A stretch of 64,000 bases of DNA from Gallionella capsiferriformans ES-2 (GTDB taxonomy: Bacteria > Pseudomonadota > Gammaproteobacteria > Burkholderiales > Gallionellaceae): positions 2,666,001 to 2,730,000 of the forward strand of contig NC_014394.1 of assembly GCF_000145255.1 (NCBI RefSeq). Direction: 5' to 3'. The notes under the pieces are model-generated. The model searched no databases, was not told the DNA's origin, and worked only from the letters and a program-made list of their open reading frames with translations. How positions within the stretch are numbered: position 1 is the stretch's first letter; every line of letters begins with the position of its first letter. Positions 36,877 through 47,886 of this stretch are shown in pieces. The position numbers were made by a program, and so were the translations under genes.

Positions 36877-37822
36877 TTAAAGCGGCTAAAATTTCCCCTG
36901 CCCCTTGCGCCAAGAGCGACTTGGCGATTTGCCCGCCCAATGCTTCCGGTGCCGCGATCTCACCCATCGCTTCGGCGCGGATCACGCGCTGCCCATCGGG
37001 ACTGGCGACAAAGCCTCGCATACGCAACTGACCGTTTTGTACCTCGGCAAACCCGCCCAGCGGCACCTGACAACTGCCGTTGAGCGCGCGACTCATCGCA
37101 CGTTCCGCAAACACACAGGCGGCCGTATCTGGGTGATGCAAGGGCTGCAACGCAGCGATCACGTCCAGTCGATCCGCACGGCATTCGATACCCAGCGCGC
37201 CTTGCCCGACAGCCGGCAGACTGTCTTCGCTGGAAATCACAGCCCGAATGCGAGTAGCCAGCCCCAGTCGCTTCAAGCCTGCTGCCGCAAGAATAATCGC
37301 GGCATACAGACCTTCGTCGAGTTTGCGCAAACGCGTCTGCACATTGCCGCGCAGCGGTTCGATCACCAGATGCGGGAAACGTGCGCGCAACTGGCTTTCG
37401 CGGCGCAAACTGGATGTACCCACCACGGAGCCCGCGGGCAACGCCGCCAGATTTTCGTAGTTGTTCGAGACAAATGCGTCATGCGGATCTTCGCGTTCGC
37501 CGATTGCCGCCAGCACAAAACCTTCCGGCAAAACCATAGGCACGTCTTTGAGTGAATGCACTGCGAAATCCGCACGTCCGTCTTCCAGTGCGGTCTCCAA
37601 TTCCTTCACAAACAGACCTTTGCCGCCAATTTTTGACAGACTGACATCTAAAATCTGATCGCCTTGTGTCGTCATACCGAGAATACTGACGTCGGTTTGC
37701 GGATATAATGCACGCAGCCTGTCTCTGATATGTTCGGCTTGCCACATGGCCAGCGCGCTTTCACGCGATGCTATGACCAGACGTGCCGGTGGAGTGGGTA
37801 AAGTTGAGGAAGCTGGACTCAT
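36869..37822 (-). CDS. hemC: Porphobilinogen deaminase (hydroxymethylbilane synthase)
   Basis: A 317-residue enzyme with [20 protein letters not shown] at the N-terminus, the segment [14 protein letters not shown], the catalytic aspartate in [31 protein letters not shown], and the cofactor-binding cysteine in [16 protein letters not shown]. It polymerises four porphobilinogens. The open frame extends upstream to 38113, but the ATG at 37822 has AAGGAA before it and matches the family start. It is divergent from ppc; the 74 bases between hold both promoters. Confidence 0.96.
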   Translation of the reverse strand: MSPASSTLPTPPARLVIASRESALAMWQAEHIRDRLRALYPQTDVSILGMTTQGDQILDVSLSKIGGKGLFVKELETALEDGRADFAVHSLKDVPMVLPEGFVLAAIGEREDPHDAFVSNNYENLAALPAGSVVGTSSLRRESQLRARFPHLVIEPLRGNVQTRLRKLDEGLYAAIILAAAGLKRLGLATRIRAVISSEDSLPAVGQGALGIECRADRLDVIAALQPLHHPDTAACVFAERAMSRALNGSCQVPLGGFAEVQNGQLRMRGFVASPDGQRVIRAEAMGEIAAPEALGGQIAKSLLAQGAGEILAALNG

Positions 37823-37896
37823 CGATTTTTCCTTGTGATTGATTACGCGGTGCATTCTAACACGGAGGCTGCCGCGCTTTTTTGTGTATAAAAGTG

Positions 37897-40665
37897 ATGA
37901 ACTTATTTTCTGCCCCTGCCGACATTTCCAGTAAAGACCTGCCCTTCCGCGAAGACGTGCGCCTGCTAGGCCGTATCTTAGGCGATACGCTGCGCGAACA
38001 GGAGGGTGAAGCGACCTTCCAGCTGGTCGAAAACGTGCGCCGCTCAGCGGTACGCTTTCGCAAGACTCAGGACGAACGCGATGGAGAACAGCTCGAGCAG
38101 ATGCTCGATGCATTAAGCCCCAGCGAAACGCTGGCCGTGGTGCGCGCCTTCAGCTACTTCTCGCAACTGACCAATATCGCCGAGGATTTGCACCACAACC
38201 GCCGCCATCGCGCCCATCTGAAAGCCGGTTCATCGCCTAAAAACGGCAGCCTGATGCTCGCGCTCGACCGTATCGAAGAAAAACAGGTCAGCCCTGAAGC
38301 GATGCAAGCCTTTCTGGACAGCGCACTGATCTCTCCGGTACTGACCGCGCATCCGACCGAAGTACAGCGCAAAAGCATACTGGACTGCCATCTGATCATC
38401 TCCAGCCTGCTATCCAACCGCGACCGGATAGAGATGACGCCGGACGAGCTGGCAGAAAACGAAAATGCGCTGCGTCGCTTCGTGCTGATTCTGTGGCAGA
38501 CGCGCATGCTGCGCACCGCAAAATTGACGGTGCGCGACGAAATTCGCAACGGTCTGGAGTTCTACCGTTACACCTTCCTGACTGAAATTCCAAAGCTGTA
38601 TGCGAATCTGGAAAAGCAGCTGGAGGCGCGCTTCGACAAGGACATCAAGATTCCCGCACTGCTCAAGGTCGGCAGCTGGATAGGCGGCGACCGCGACGGC
38701 AATCCTTTCGTCACCCACGATGTGATGCAGTATGCGGTGCAACAGCACTCCGAACTCGCATTCGAACACTACCTCAATGAGACGCATATTTTGGGCACGC
38801 GCCTGTCGCTGACCGATCGCCTAGTCGATGTCAGTGACGAATTGCGCGCGATGTCCGATGCCTCCCCCGACAATGCGGTGAGCCGCACAGATGAACCGTA
38901 CCGCCGCGCGCTGATCATGATTTATTCGCGCCTGTCGGCTACAGCAGGAAAACTGGGACACGAAATATCGCATCTTCCGCCGGTCGATAAAGCGGCAGCG
39001 CCTTACGCGACACCGGCGCAGTTCATCGCCGATCTGGATGTTTTGATTGAATCACTCAATCGTCATGGCGCGATCTATCTGGCGCGCGGCCGCCTGGCCA
39101 ACTTGCGCCGCTCAGCAGAAATCTTCGGCTTTCATCTGGCGCCGCTGGATATGCGGCAGCACAGCGCCATCCACGAACAAACCGTCAGCGAATTGCTGGC
39201 TCACAGCGGTGTCATGGCGAACTACAGCGAACTCGATGAAGCTGCGCGCCGCGAAATTCTGCTCACCACCTTGCAGGCTGCGAAGCCGCTGATGGGTAAA
39301 ATCGATCAATATTCCGATATCGCACAGAGCGAATTGCGCATCATGCAGGCCGCAGCCGACATTCATCAGCGCTTTGGCCGCGCCGCTCTGCCCAATCACA
39401 TCATCTCGAAAGCGGATGCAGTGAGCGATATGCTGGAACTGGCACTGATGCTGCAGCAGGTCAATCTGCTCGAAGGGCGTGACGCGCTGCATATCAACAT
39501 CATTCCTCTGTTCGAAACCATCGAAGATCTGCGCAGCTGCGGACCTATCATGGACGAACTGTTCGCCATTCCCTATTACCGCCAACTGCTGGCCTGCCGG
39601 GGAAATACGCAGGAAGTCATGCTGGGCTATTCGGACAGCAACAAGGATGGCGGTTACATCACCGCGAACTGGGAACTGTACAAAGCCGAACTAGAACTGG
39701 TCAAAGTGTTCGCTAAATACGGCGTTGAACTGCGCCTGTTCCATGGTCGTGGCGGCACCGTCGGTCGCGGCGGTGGCCCAAGCTATGAAGCGATTCTGGC
39801 GCAGCCACCCGGCAGCGTAAACGGGCAGATTCGCATCACCGAACAGGGTGAAGTGATTTCCAGCAAATACTCCAACCCTGAAATCGGTCAGCGCAATCTG
39901 GAAACGCTGGTGGCTGCCACCATGGAAGCGACCTTGCTGCATCATCACGGCGCGGACAGTGCAATGCCGGAATTTCACCGCATCATGGAGGCCTTGAGCC
40001 TCGATGCCTTTGCTGCCTACCGCAAGCTGGTTTATGAGACACCCGGATTTACCGAGTATTTTTTCACCGCCACGCCGATACGCGAAATTGCAGAACTTAA
40101 CATCGGCAGCCGCCCTTCCGCACGCCGCGCCTCCGATCGCATCGAAGATCTGCGCGCGATCCCCTGGGTATTCAGCTGGGGATTAAACCGCACGCTGCTA
40201 CCGGGCTGGCTGGGATTCGGCAGCGCAGTCAAGCAATTTATCGCACGCGAAGGCGACGATGGCCTAGCACAATTGCAGACAATGTACCGGGAATGGCCGT
40301 TTTTCCGCGGCCTGATGTCGAACATGGATATGGTTCTGTCCAAGACCGATATGGGCATTGCATCGCGCTACGCGGCGCTGGTTGAAGATGTAGAAATGCG
40401 TGAACGGATCTTCGGCGCTATCCACAGCGAGTGGCAGGACACCGTCGAATTGCTGTTTTCCGTGACACGCAACGATGCACTGTTGCAGGAAAATCCGTCA
40501 TTTGCACGCAGCCTGCTCAGCCGCACACCGTATATCGATCCGCTCAACCACTTGCAAGTCGCCTTGCTGGAACATCACCGGGCCGGCAACACCGACGAAC
40601 TGGTCAAACGGGCGATCCACCTGACCATCAACGGCATCGCAACCGGCTTGCGCAACAGCGGTTAA
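37897..40665 (+). CDS. ppc: Phosphoenolpyruvate carboxylase
   Basis: A protein of about 922 residues with catalytic motifs [11 protein letters not shown] (catalytic histidine), [27 protein letters not shown] and a C-terminal LRNSG, the conserved allosteric tail. It carboxylates phosphoenolpyruvate to oxaloacetate to refill the TCA cycle. The first ATG is at 37897; GTG and TTG codons just upstream are less likely. It faces hemC and ends at a strong bidirectional terminator. Confidence 0.97.
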   Translation: MNLFSAPADISSKDLPFREDVRLLGRILGDTLREQEGEATFQLVENVRRSAVRFRKTQDERDGEQLEQMLDALSPSETLAVVRAFSYFSQLTNIAEDLHHNRRHRAHLKAGSSPKNGSLMLALDRIEEKQVSPEAMQAFLDSALISPVLTAHPTEVQRKSILDCHLIISSLLSNRDRIEMTPDELAENENALRRFVLILWQTRMLRTAKLTVRDEIRNGLEFYRYTFLTEIPKLYANLEKQLEARFDKDIKIPALLKVGSWIGGDRDGNPFVTHDVMQYAVQQHSELAFEHYLNETHILGTRLSLTDRLVDVSDELRAMSDASPDNAVSRTDEPYRRALIMIYSRLSATAGKLGHEISHLPPVDKAAAPYATPAQFIADLDVLIESLNRHGAIYLARGRLANLRRSAEIFGFHLAPLDMRQHSAIHEQTVSELLAHSGVMANYSELDEAARREILLTTLQAAKPLMGKIDQYSDIAQSELRIMQAAADIHQRFGRAALPNHIISKADAVSDMLELALMLQQVNLLEGRDALHINIIPLFETIEDLRSCGPIMDELFAIPYYRQLLACRGNTQEVMLGYSDSNKDGGYITANWELYKAELELVKVFAKYGVELRLFHGRGGTVGRGGGPSYEAILAQPPGSVNGQIRITEQGEVISSKYSNPEIGQRNLETLVAATMEATLLHHHGADSAMPEFHRIMEALSLDAFAAYRKLVYETPGFTEYFFTATPIREIAELNIGSRPSARRASDRIEDLRAIPWVFSWGLNRTLLPGWLGFGSAVKQFIAREGDDGLAQLQTMYREWPFFRGLMSNMDMVLSKTDMGIASRYAALVEDVEMRERIFGAIHSEWQDTVELLFSVTRNDALLQENPSFARSLLSRTPYIDPLNHLQVALLEHHRAGNTDELVKRAIHLTINGIATGLRNSG

Positions 40666-40697
40666 AAGTAGCAGCTCCCAAGCAAGTCTTCGCATCA

Positions 40698-40730
40698 AAA
40701 AAATGGCACGCCAAGCGTGCCATTTTTTTG
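40698..40730. terminator. Bidirectional intrinsic terminator between ppc and the pentapeptide gene
   Basis: Seven A, then TGGCACGC, a 3-base loop, GCGTGCCA and seven T make a perfect 15-base-pair stem including the A/T flanks. It serves ppc on the plus strand and the convergent pentapeptide-repeat gene on the minus strand. Confidence 0.95.
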
Positions 40731-40743
40731 CGCCAGCAGTTTT

Positions 40744-41754
40744 TTATCTGCGGCGTGGTTTAGCCTTTGCAGGCTCCTTTGCATCCTGAACAGCCGGTGT
40801 CGCAACCTCGACAGGAGCCGCAGGTTTTTCAAGTACGCAGCTACTATTATTCACCCGACTATCCGGCATCAGCGTATTGCAAAAAATTGCACCCGTCAGC
40901 GTCGCTTCCGCGATATTAGCGCCAGACAAATCTGCATCGGTCAGATCTGCATTCAACATCACAGCGCCGTTCAAATTAGCACGAACCAGTTGAGCACCGC
41001 GCAAAATCGCCTTGTTCAGATTCGCATCGGTCAAGTTAACCTGAGACAGATTGGCACGGGTCAAATTAGCGCGCGCCAGATTCGCTTCTGTCAGATTGGC
41101 GCGGCCCAAATTCGCCTTGAACAGATTGGCCTGCGCCAGATTCGCCATGTAGAGCTGTGCACCTGCCAGATTTGCTGAGCCCAGATTGGCTTCAACCAGT
41201 GATGCATTCAGACACACACTGCGCGGTGCAATCACGCAACCGTTGATCGACAGCGCGTCCGTCGCTGCGGCCCCGGCGGCTTTTTCTGCCGGGCAGTTGG
41301 CGTTGTTCGTCATACCGGTTGGCATCAAGGTCCGGCAAAACGTCGCCTTAGAAAAAGTTGCTTCTTCTAGCTTGGCACCGGTAAAGTTGGCATCGGTCAG
41401 ATTCGCCTCGCTAAAATTGACCCCTTTGAGGCCGGCATTTGAAAAATTAGTACCCGTCAGATTCGCACCCGTCAGATTCGCGAAAAACATCGTGGCATAA
41501 CTCAAATCCGTACCAGATAGATTCGCACCGTTCAGGCGCGCCTCGTTAAGATTGGCACGCGTCAAATTGGATTTACTCAAATTCGCCTTCGTTAAATCGG
41601 CACCCCCGAGCAGAATGCCATGCAAATCAAGCTGCTCAATTTTTTGTCCAGAAAGTGAAGCCTGATAGCAGTTGGTATTGGGTTTCAAGGTACAAGCCCA
41701 ACTCGAGTTGATCATGGCAAGCAATACAGCGGAACCCAGCAGCAGTTTTTTCAA
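40744..41754 (-). CDS. Exported pentapeptide-repeat protein with internal duplication
   Basis: A protein of about 336 residues with a signal peptide (MKKLLLGSAVLLAMINSSWA) and two blocks of A(N/D)L-type pentapeptides forming right-handed beta-helices. Each block starts near a CxxxxN/C-rich segment and ends with an F-C-x-T-L-M-P segment and a later NN-x2-C. So the protein is a tandem duplication of a disulfide-capped unit. The C-terminus is Pro/Ala/Lys-rich. The start is placed at a TTG at 41754 with GGAG six bases before it. An in-frame ATG at 41799 lies inside a terminator hairpin and would destroy the signal peptide. Function unknown. Confidence 0.85.
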   Translation of the reverse strand: MKKLLLGSAVLLAMINSSWACTLKPNTNCYQASLSGQKIEQLDLHGILLGGADLTKANLSKSNLTRANLNEARLNGANLSGTDLSYATMFFANLTGANLTGTNFSNAGLKGVNFSEANLTDANFTGAKLEEATFSKATFCRTLMPTGMTNNANCPAEKAAGAAATDALSINGCVIAPRSVCLNASLVEANLGSANLAGAQLYMANLAQANLFKANLGRANLTEANLARANLTRANLSQVNLTDANLNKAILRGAQLVRANLNGAVMLNADLTDADLSGANIAEATLTGAIFCNTLMPDSRVNNSSCVLEKPAAPVEVATPAVQDAKEPAKAKPRRR

Positions 41755-41772
41755 GTTAATCTCCGGTAATAA

Positions 41773-41797
41773 GAAGTGCCGCACAAGGCGGCACTTC
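41773..41797 (-). terminator. Hairpin after leuA
   Basis: GAAGTGCCGC (41773-41782) and GCGGCACTTC (41788-41797) form perfect 10-base arms with a 5-base loop. On the minus strand TTATTA follows. It lies 26 bases past the leuA stop and ahead of the pentapeptide gene. Confidence 0.75.
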
Positions 41798-41822
41798 ATG
41801 AGACACGCAATTTGAAATTAGT

Positions 41823-43358
41823 TCAAACTTGCGGATGTGCGCGCTCCGAATTGCCGTGCAATTTGTTCAGCGCATTCAAATAGGCCTTGGCCGATGCCAC
41901 CACGATATCGGTATCCGCACCCTGCCCGTTGACAATCCGGCCACCCTTGGCCAGTCGCACCGTCACCTCGCCCTGCGCATCGGTACCGCTGGTGATGTTG
42001 TTGACAGAATATAACTGCAATTCGGTACCGCTGTGCACGATTTTCTCAATCGCCTTGAAGGCCGCATCCACAGGTCCGCCGCCATGCAGTTCCGCCTCGC
42101 GTGTCTCTGAACCGATGCTCATTACAACGCGAGCAACCGGCAAGATGCCCGTTTCACAATGGGCGCGCAAAGACACCAACCGGTAATGCTCATCGACTTG
42201 CGCGATGGCTTCATCACTGACCAGCGCCTGCAAGTCCTCGTCGAAAATTTCATGTTTGCGGTCAGCCAGCTCCTTAAATCTGGCAAAAGCCGCATTAAAT
42301 GCGTCTTCCGAGGCGAATTCGATATGCAAAGCGGTGAAGCGGGAACGCAGTGCATTGCGCCCCGAAAGTTTGCCCAGCGTGAGTTTGTTGGCATTCCAGC
42401 CCACATCTTCTGCACGCATGATCTCGTAAGTTTCGCGATGCTTTAACACGCCGTCCTGATGTATACCTGACTCATGCGCAAAAGCATTTGCACCCACGAT
42501 CGCCTTGTTAGGCTGCACCGGATATCCGGTAATGCTGGACACCAGCTTGGACGTGTTGACGATCTGAGTCGTATCGATACGCGTGTCGAGATTAAACACG
42601 TCACGGCGGGTTTTGACCGCCATGACGACTTCTTCTAAGGACGCATTGCCGGCACGTTCCCCCAGTCCATTGATCGTACACTCGACCTGACGCGCGCCGC
42701 TCATCACCGCCGACAGCGAATTGGCCACCGCCAGCCCCAGATCGTTGTGGCAGTGCGTAGACCAGATCACCTTGTCAGAGCCCGGCACCTGCGCGATCAA
42801 CTGCTTGATACGCTCGCCCCAGGCTGCGGGAATCGAATAGCCAACCGTGTCGGGTACATTCAAGGTCTTAGCACCGGCACGGATGACCTCATCAAATACG
42901 CGCACCAAAAAATTCATGTCTGAACGTACCGCATCCTCTGCGGAGAATTCGACATCGTCGGTATATTCAAGCGCCCATTTGACGGCTTGAACCGCGCGTT
43001 CAATCACCTGATCTTCGTTCATACGCAACTTATGCTGCATATGAATAGGGCTGGTCGCGATAAAAGTATGGATACGACCCGAACGGGCGGGCTGTATTGC
43101 CTCACCGGCACGGCGTACATCGTTCTCGCTGGCGCGCGCCAAGGAACACACCGTCGATTCCTTGATGGTTTCGGCAACCGCTTTAACCGCCTCAAAATCC
43201 CCCGGACTCGCAGCCGCGAATCCCGCCTCGATGACATCCACGCCGAGCTTTTCCAGCTGGCGTGCAATGCGGATTTTCTTCTCGCGAGTCATTGCCGCAC
43301 CCGGACTCTGCTCGCCATCGCGCAAGGTGGTATCGAAAATAATTAACTTGTCTGTCAT
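41823..43358 (-). CDS. leuA: 2-isopropylmalate synthase
   Basis: A 511-residue enzyme with [18 protein letters not shown] at the N-terminus, metal ligands in [14 protein letters not shown], the [18 protein letters not shown] segment, and a C-terminal LeuA regulatory domain (about residues 390-500) for leucine feedback inhibition. It condenses 2-oxoisovalerate with acetyl-CoA, the first committed step to leucine. The ATG at 43358 has AGGAG upstream; ten residues further out lack one. A 26-codon leader ORF with a leucine run lies 80 bases upstream. Confidence 0.96.
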   Translation of the reverse strand: MTDKLIIFDTTLRDGEQSPGAAMTREKKIRIARQLEKLGVDVIEAGFAAASPGDFEAVKAVAETIKESTVCSLARASENDVRRAGEAIQPARSGRIHTFIATSPIHMQHKLRMNEDQVIERAVQAVKWALEYTDDVEFSAEDAVRSDMNFLVRVFDEVIRAGAKTLNVPDTVGYSIPAAWGERIKQLIAQVPGSDKVIWSTHCHNDLGLAVANSLSAVMSGARQVECTINGLGERAGNASLEEVVMAVKTRRDVFNLDTRIDTTQIVNTSKLVSSITGYPVQPNKAIVGANAFAHESGIHQDGVLKHRETYEIMRAEDVGWNANKLTLGKLSGRNALRSRFTALHIEFASEDAFNAAFARFKELADRKHEIFDEDLQALVSDEAIAQVDEHYRLVSLRAHCETGILPVARVVMSIGSETREAELHGGGPVDAAFKAIEKIVHSGTELQLYSVNNITSGTDAQGEVTVRLAKGGRIVNGQGADTDIVVASAKAYLNALNKLHGNSERAHPQV

Positions 43359-43437
43359 GCTGAACTCCTGATGGAATAGATTAACCACCGCCGCCTCTTC
43401 GAGTCAGCGAGTTTGATACTTCAGATTTTAGATATGA

Positions 43438-43518
43438 TTAGCGCGCGCCGCGCAGCAGCAATGCCGCCATCAGGCTGAAAGTGGAATGAAGCTGAGATAT
43501 TTGGCGTGAGAAGTGCAT
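43438..43518 (-). CDS. Candidate leader peptide of leuA
   Basis: A 26-codon reading frame, ATG at 43518 and TAA at 43438-43440. The product starts MHFSRQISQ and ends MAALLLRGAR, with three consecutive leucine codons (TTG CTG CTG) near the end and five leucines in all. It lies in the 187-base gap between pssA and leuA, 80 bases before leuA, and nothing else is coded there. That is the layout of an attenuation leader responding to leucyl-tRNA. I could not draw a convincing terminator/antiterminator pair after it, so the mechanism is open. Confidence 0.45.
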   Translation of the reverse strand: MHFSRQISQLHSTFSLMAALLLRGAR

Positions 43519-43545
43519 GTCGCGAATATAACGAGTTTTGGCAAC

Positions 43546-44289
43546 TCACGCAATGGGCTTGCTGCGCCGCTTCACAAACCACATCACAAATCCCGATAAC
43601 GCGTAGCAAAGAAAAATTGCAAACAGTACGCGTGGCGGGTCACTTGAAATCAGTACAAAGAACATAGCCGCGAGAAAAACAACCAGAAACGGCACACTCT
43701 TGCGCATATTGATTGTTTTAAAACTGTAAAAAGGCAGATTGCTCACCATGCTCAAGCCGGCGAACACTGTCAGAGTTGCCGCATACCAGCGCAAGGTCTC
43801 TCCGGAATAACCGTAATCGAGCATCACCCAAACAAAACCTGCCACCAAGGCCGCTGCTGCTGGGCTGGGCAGGCCCTGGAAATAATTTTTATCGACGACC
43901 TCGATATTGGTGTTGAAACGTGCAAGGCGCAAAGCCGTGGCAACGCAGTAGATAAAGGCCGCGAACCAGCCCCATTTTCCGAGTCCTTTTAAAGCCCATT
44001 CATACATGACCAAGGACGGTGCAACACCAAAGGACACCATGTCGGACAAACTATCGTACTGTGCACCGAACTCGCTCTGTGTGTGTGTCATGCGCGCCAC
44101 CCGGCCGTCTAAGCCATCGAGCACCATCGCGACAAAAATAGCGACAGCCGCATATTCGAATTTACCGTTCATCGATTGCACGATGGCGTAAAAACCTGCG
44201 AACAGCGCACCGGTGGTAAACAGATTCGGCAACAGATAAATGCCGCGTCTGCGTAAATTCATTGGCTTGCGTGTAGTGTATTCGTCCAT
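43546..44289 (-). CDS. pssA: CDP-diacylglycerol-serine O-phosphatidyltransferase
   Basis: A 247-residue membrane enzyme with about seven helices and the CDP-alcohol phosphotransferase signature DGLDGRVARMTHTQSEFGAQYDSLSD split across about residues 58-83 (D-G-x2-A-R-x8-G-x3-D-x3-D). It makes phosphatidylserine, precursor of phosphatidylethanolamine. Its place between ilvC and leuA is a familiar betaproteobacterial arrangement. An ilvC terminator lies upstream, so it likely has its own promoter. Confidence 0.95.
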   Translation of the reverse strand: MDEYTTRKPMNLRRRGIYLLPNLFTTGALFAGFYAIVQSMNGKFEYAAVAIFVAMVLDGLDGRVARMTHTQSEFGAQYDSLSDMVSFGVAPSLVMYEWALKGLGKWGWFAAFIYCVATALRLARFNTNIEVVDKNYFQGLPSPAAAALVAGFVWVMLDYGYSGETLRWYAATLTVFAGLSMVSNLPFYSFKTINMRKSVPFLVVFLAAMFFVLISSDPPRVLFAIFLCYALSGFVMWFVKRRSKPIA

Positions 44290-44408
44290 GGCAGAAGATT
44301 ACCTGTTTTATGCTATTACTGCCAGCACAAGACTTAGCTGGGAATGAAAATAATCAGTATCTTGCAGAAGAGTCGGAAGTTGTTAGCGGAAAATGGAAAT
44401 TCCACTAC

Positions 44409-44452
44409 AAAAAAATGGGGAATAGTAAGTGGCTCTCCACTGACTACTCCCC
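44409..44452 (-). terminator. Repeat-derived intrinsic terminator of the ilv operon
   Basis: On the minus strand GGGGAGTAGTCAGTGG, loop AGAG, CCACTTACTATTCCCC (14 of 16 paired), then A and seven T. It lies 20 bases past the ilvC stop. The stem and flanking AGTCAGC units are built of 7-base repeats like those at 22775 and 53711. Confidence 0.85.
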
Positions 44453-44471
44453 GCTGACTGCTGACTACTTT

Positions 44472-45527
<1,056 letters not shown>

Positions 45528-45536
45528 TTAAAAACT

Positions 45537-46028
45537 CTACAAACTCAGTATCCGGTTGCCACGCCCGATACCGGAAGCGCCGGTACGAACCGTTTCCAGT
45601 ATCAGATCACGTCCGATTGCATCGATAAAACTGTCCAGCTTGACGCGATTTCCCGTCAGCTCAATGGTATAAGTATGATCCGTCACATCCAGAATCCGCC
45701 CGCGGAAGATATCCGTCATGCGCTTGAGTTCATCGCGCGCATCCCCTTCAGCACGCAATTTAACCAGCATCAGTTCGCGCTCAATGTGCTCACCTTCACT
45801 CAAATCCATCACCGACACCACGTCGATCAGTTTATTGAGCTGCTTGGTGATCTGCTCGATGATGGCATCAGAACCGCTGGTAACGATGGTCATGCGCGAC
45901 AGACTTGCGTCTTCGGTTGGCGCGACTGTTAGCGACTCGATATTATAACCGCGCGCGGAGAATAACCCCGCCACGCGCGACAGTGCACCCGCTTCATTTT
46001 CCATCAACAAGGAAATAATATGGCGCAT
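45537..46028 (-). CDS. ilvH: Acetolactate synthase small (regulatory) subunit
   Basis: A 163-residue ACT-domain protein starting MRHIISLLMENEAGALSRVAGLFSARGYNIESL split over residues 1-33, the valine-sensing ACT fold, followed by a second ACT-like domain. It activates the large subunit and confers valine feedback inhibition. Its ATG overlaps the ilvI stop by one base (TAATG). Confidence 0.96.
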   Translation of the reverse strand: MRHIISLLMENEAGALSRVAGLFSARGYNIESLTVAPTEDASLSRMTIVTSGSDAIIEQITKQLNKLIDVVSVMDLSEGEHIERELMLVKLRAEGDARDELKRMTDIFRGRILDVTDHTYTIELTGNRVKLDSFIDAIGRDLILETVRTGASGIGRGNRILSL

Positions 46029-47737
46029 TATAAATCCTCCGACAAAACGACTTCAGACAAACCCTTGCCGCCCGGCACCATAGGAAACACATTCTCAGTC
46101 GGGTCGGTTCTGAAATCCATGAACACCAGATCATTCTTGCGCGACAAGGCTTCGATAATCGCAGGTTCAACATCGCAAGGTTTATCGATACGAATACCAA
46201 CATGCCCGTAAGCTTCGGCGACCTTTACGAAATCAGGCAGCGCATCCATATAGGATTCCGAAAAACGGTTGCCGTGGAAGAATTCCTGCCACTGACGCAC
46301 CATCCCCAGATAGCCGTTATTGAGCGAGAGCACCTTGATCGGCAAATGATATTGCTTACAGGTCGAGAGCTCCTGAATGTTCATCTGAATGCTGCCCTCA
46401 CCAGTGACGCAGGCAACCGTCTCACCCGGATGCTTCAACTGTACCCCCATCGCCGCAGGCAAGCCGAAACCCATTGTGCCCAGACCGCCTGAATTGATCC
46501 AGCGGCGCGGATGATTAAATTTATAGTATTGCGCCGCCCACATCTGGTGTTGCCCGACGTCGGAGGTGACGAACGCATCGCCGCCGGTGAGTTTATGCAG
46601 CGTCTCAATGACAAATTGCGGCTTGATAATTTCCGTCGAATTACGGTAACGTAATCCGCCGCCCGTTACCCGCCATTCTTCGATTTGACTCCACCAGGCG
46701 GCCATCTCGTCAGCCCCCGGCTTTTGACGACTGCTGCGCAACACGCTGAGCAATTCATCGAGCACCAGTTTCAAATCGCCGACAATCGGCACATCGACCT
46801 TGACGCGCTTAGCGATCGAAGACGGATCGATGTCGATATGGATAATCTTGCGCGGCACTTGCGCGAAATGCTCAACATTACCGATCACGCGATCATCGAA
46901 ACGCGCGCCGATGGCCACCAGCACATCGCAATGCTGCATGGACATGTTGGCCTCATAGGTGCCGTGCATCCCCAGCATACCGACATATTGCTTGTCGTTA
47001 GCCGGATAGCCGCCCAATCCCATCAGGGTGTTAGTACAAGGAAAACCCAAAAGACGAACCAGATCGGTCAACTGAGCCGCTGCACCGGACAGTACAACCC
47101 CGCCGCCCGCATAGATCATCGGACGTTTGGCCTCCAGCAACAATTGCGCTGCCTGCCTGATCTGCTGACTATCGCCGCGCCCTTGCGGATGGTAGGAGCG
47201 AATATTGACGCTAGCCGGATAAACGAACTCCGTCTTATGCGCAGAAACGTCTTTAGGGATATCCACCAGCACTGGCCCCGGACGCCCCGATTTCGCGAGA
47301 TAGAAAGCCTTCTTAATGGTTGAGGCGATGTCTTTGACATCTTTAACCAAAAAATTATGCTTCACGCAGGGACGCGTAATACCGACGGCATCGACTTCCT
47401 GAAACGCATCTTCTCCGATCGCATAGGTCGGCACCTGACCGCTGATGACCACCATGGGAATGGAGTCCATATAGGCGGTAGCAATCCCGGTGACCGCATT
47501 GGTCAAACCGGGGCCTGATGTCACCAGCGCCACACCGACCTTGTCGGATGAGCGCGCATAGCCGTCAGCCGCATGTATGGCTGCCTGTTCGTGACGCACG
47601 AGGATGTGCTTGACTTTGTCCTGCTGAAAAAGCGCGTCGTATATATGCAGCACCGCACCGCCCGGATAACCGAATAAAAATTCGACCCCTTCTTCCTGCA
47701 AACAACGGATGGTTATTTCCGCGCCGGTCATTTCCAT
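46028..47737 (-). CDS. ilvI: Acetolactate synthase large subunit
   Basis: A protein of about 569 residues, thiamine-diphosphate dependent. It has EGVEFLFGYPGGAVLHIYDAL (catalytic glutamate region nearby in RHEQAAIHAADGYAR), a central FAD-binding domain and the ThDP motif GEGSIQMNIQELSTCKQYHLPIKVLSLNN split over about 440-470. It makes acetolactate and acetohydroxybutyrate. The ATG at 47737 fits the family start. First gene of ilvI-ilvH-ilvC. Confidence 0.96.
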   Translation of the reverse strand: MEMTGAEITIRCLQEEGVEFLFGYPGGAVLHIYDALFQQDKVKHILVRHEQAAIHAADGYARSSDKVGVALVTSGPGLTNAVTGIATAYMDSIPMVVISGQVPTYAIGEDAFQEVDAVGITRPCVKHNFLVKDVKDIASTIKKAFYLAKSGRPGPVLVDIPKDVSAHKTEFVYPASVNIRSYHPQGRGDSQQIRQAAQLLLEAKRPMIYAGGGVVLSGAAAQLTDLVRLLGFPCTNTLMGLGGYPANDKQYVGMLGMHGTYEANMSMQHCDVLVAIGARFDDRVIGNVEHFAQVPRKIIHIDIDPSSIAKRVKVDVPIVGDLKLVLDELLSVLRSSRQKPGADEMAAWWSQIEEWRVTGGGLRYRNSTEIIKPQFVIETLHKLTGGDAFVTSDVGQHQMWAAQYYKFNHPRRWINSGGLGTMGFGLPAAMGVQLKHPGETVACVTGEGSIQMNIQELSTCKQYHLPIKVLSLNNGYLGMVRQWQEFFHGNRFSESYMDALPDFVKVAEAYGHVGIRIDKPCDVEPAIIEALSRKNDLVFMDFRTDPTENVFPMVPGGKGLSEVVLSEDL

Positions 47738-47886
47738 GACAAACACCCTATGATTAATTCAAAAGAACTGCGTAAGATAATGGCAAGCGGGCTTTTGGTC
47801 AACTATTTGCCGCGTATATCCGCATGATTTTTAGCAGAACTACGCATAATTTGCTAACATTCGCTCTCAAAAGCAAGGAGCATCAA

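Noticed and set aside
37823-38113. N-terminal extension of hemC by 97 codons
   Set aside because: It overlaps the start of divergent ppc, has low-complexity Arg-rich sequence, and the ATG at 37822 has a proper ribosome-binding site and the family start.
46685-47323. 212-codon open frame on the plus strand
   Set aside because: It is a shadow of ilvI, which has clear family motifs on the minus strand.
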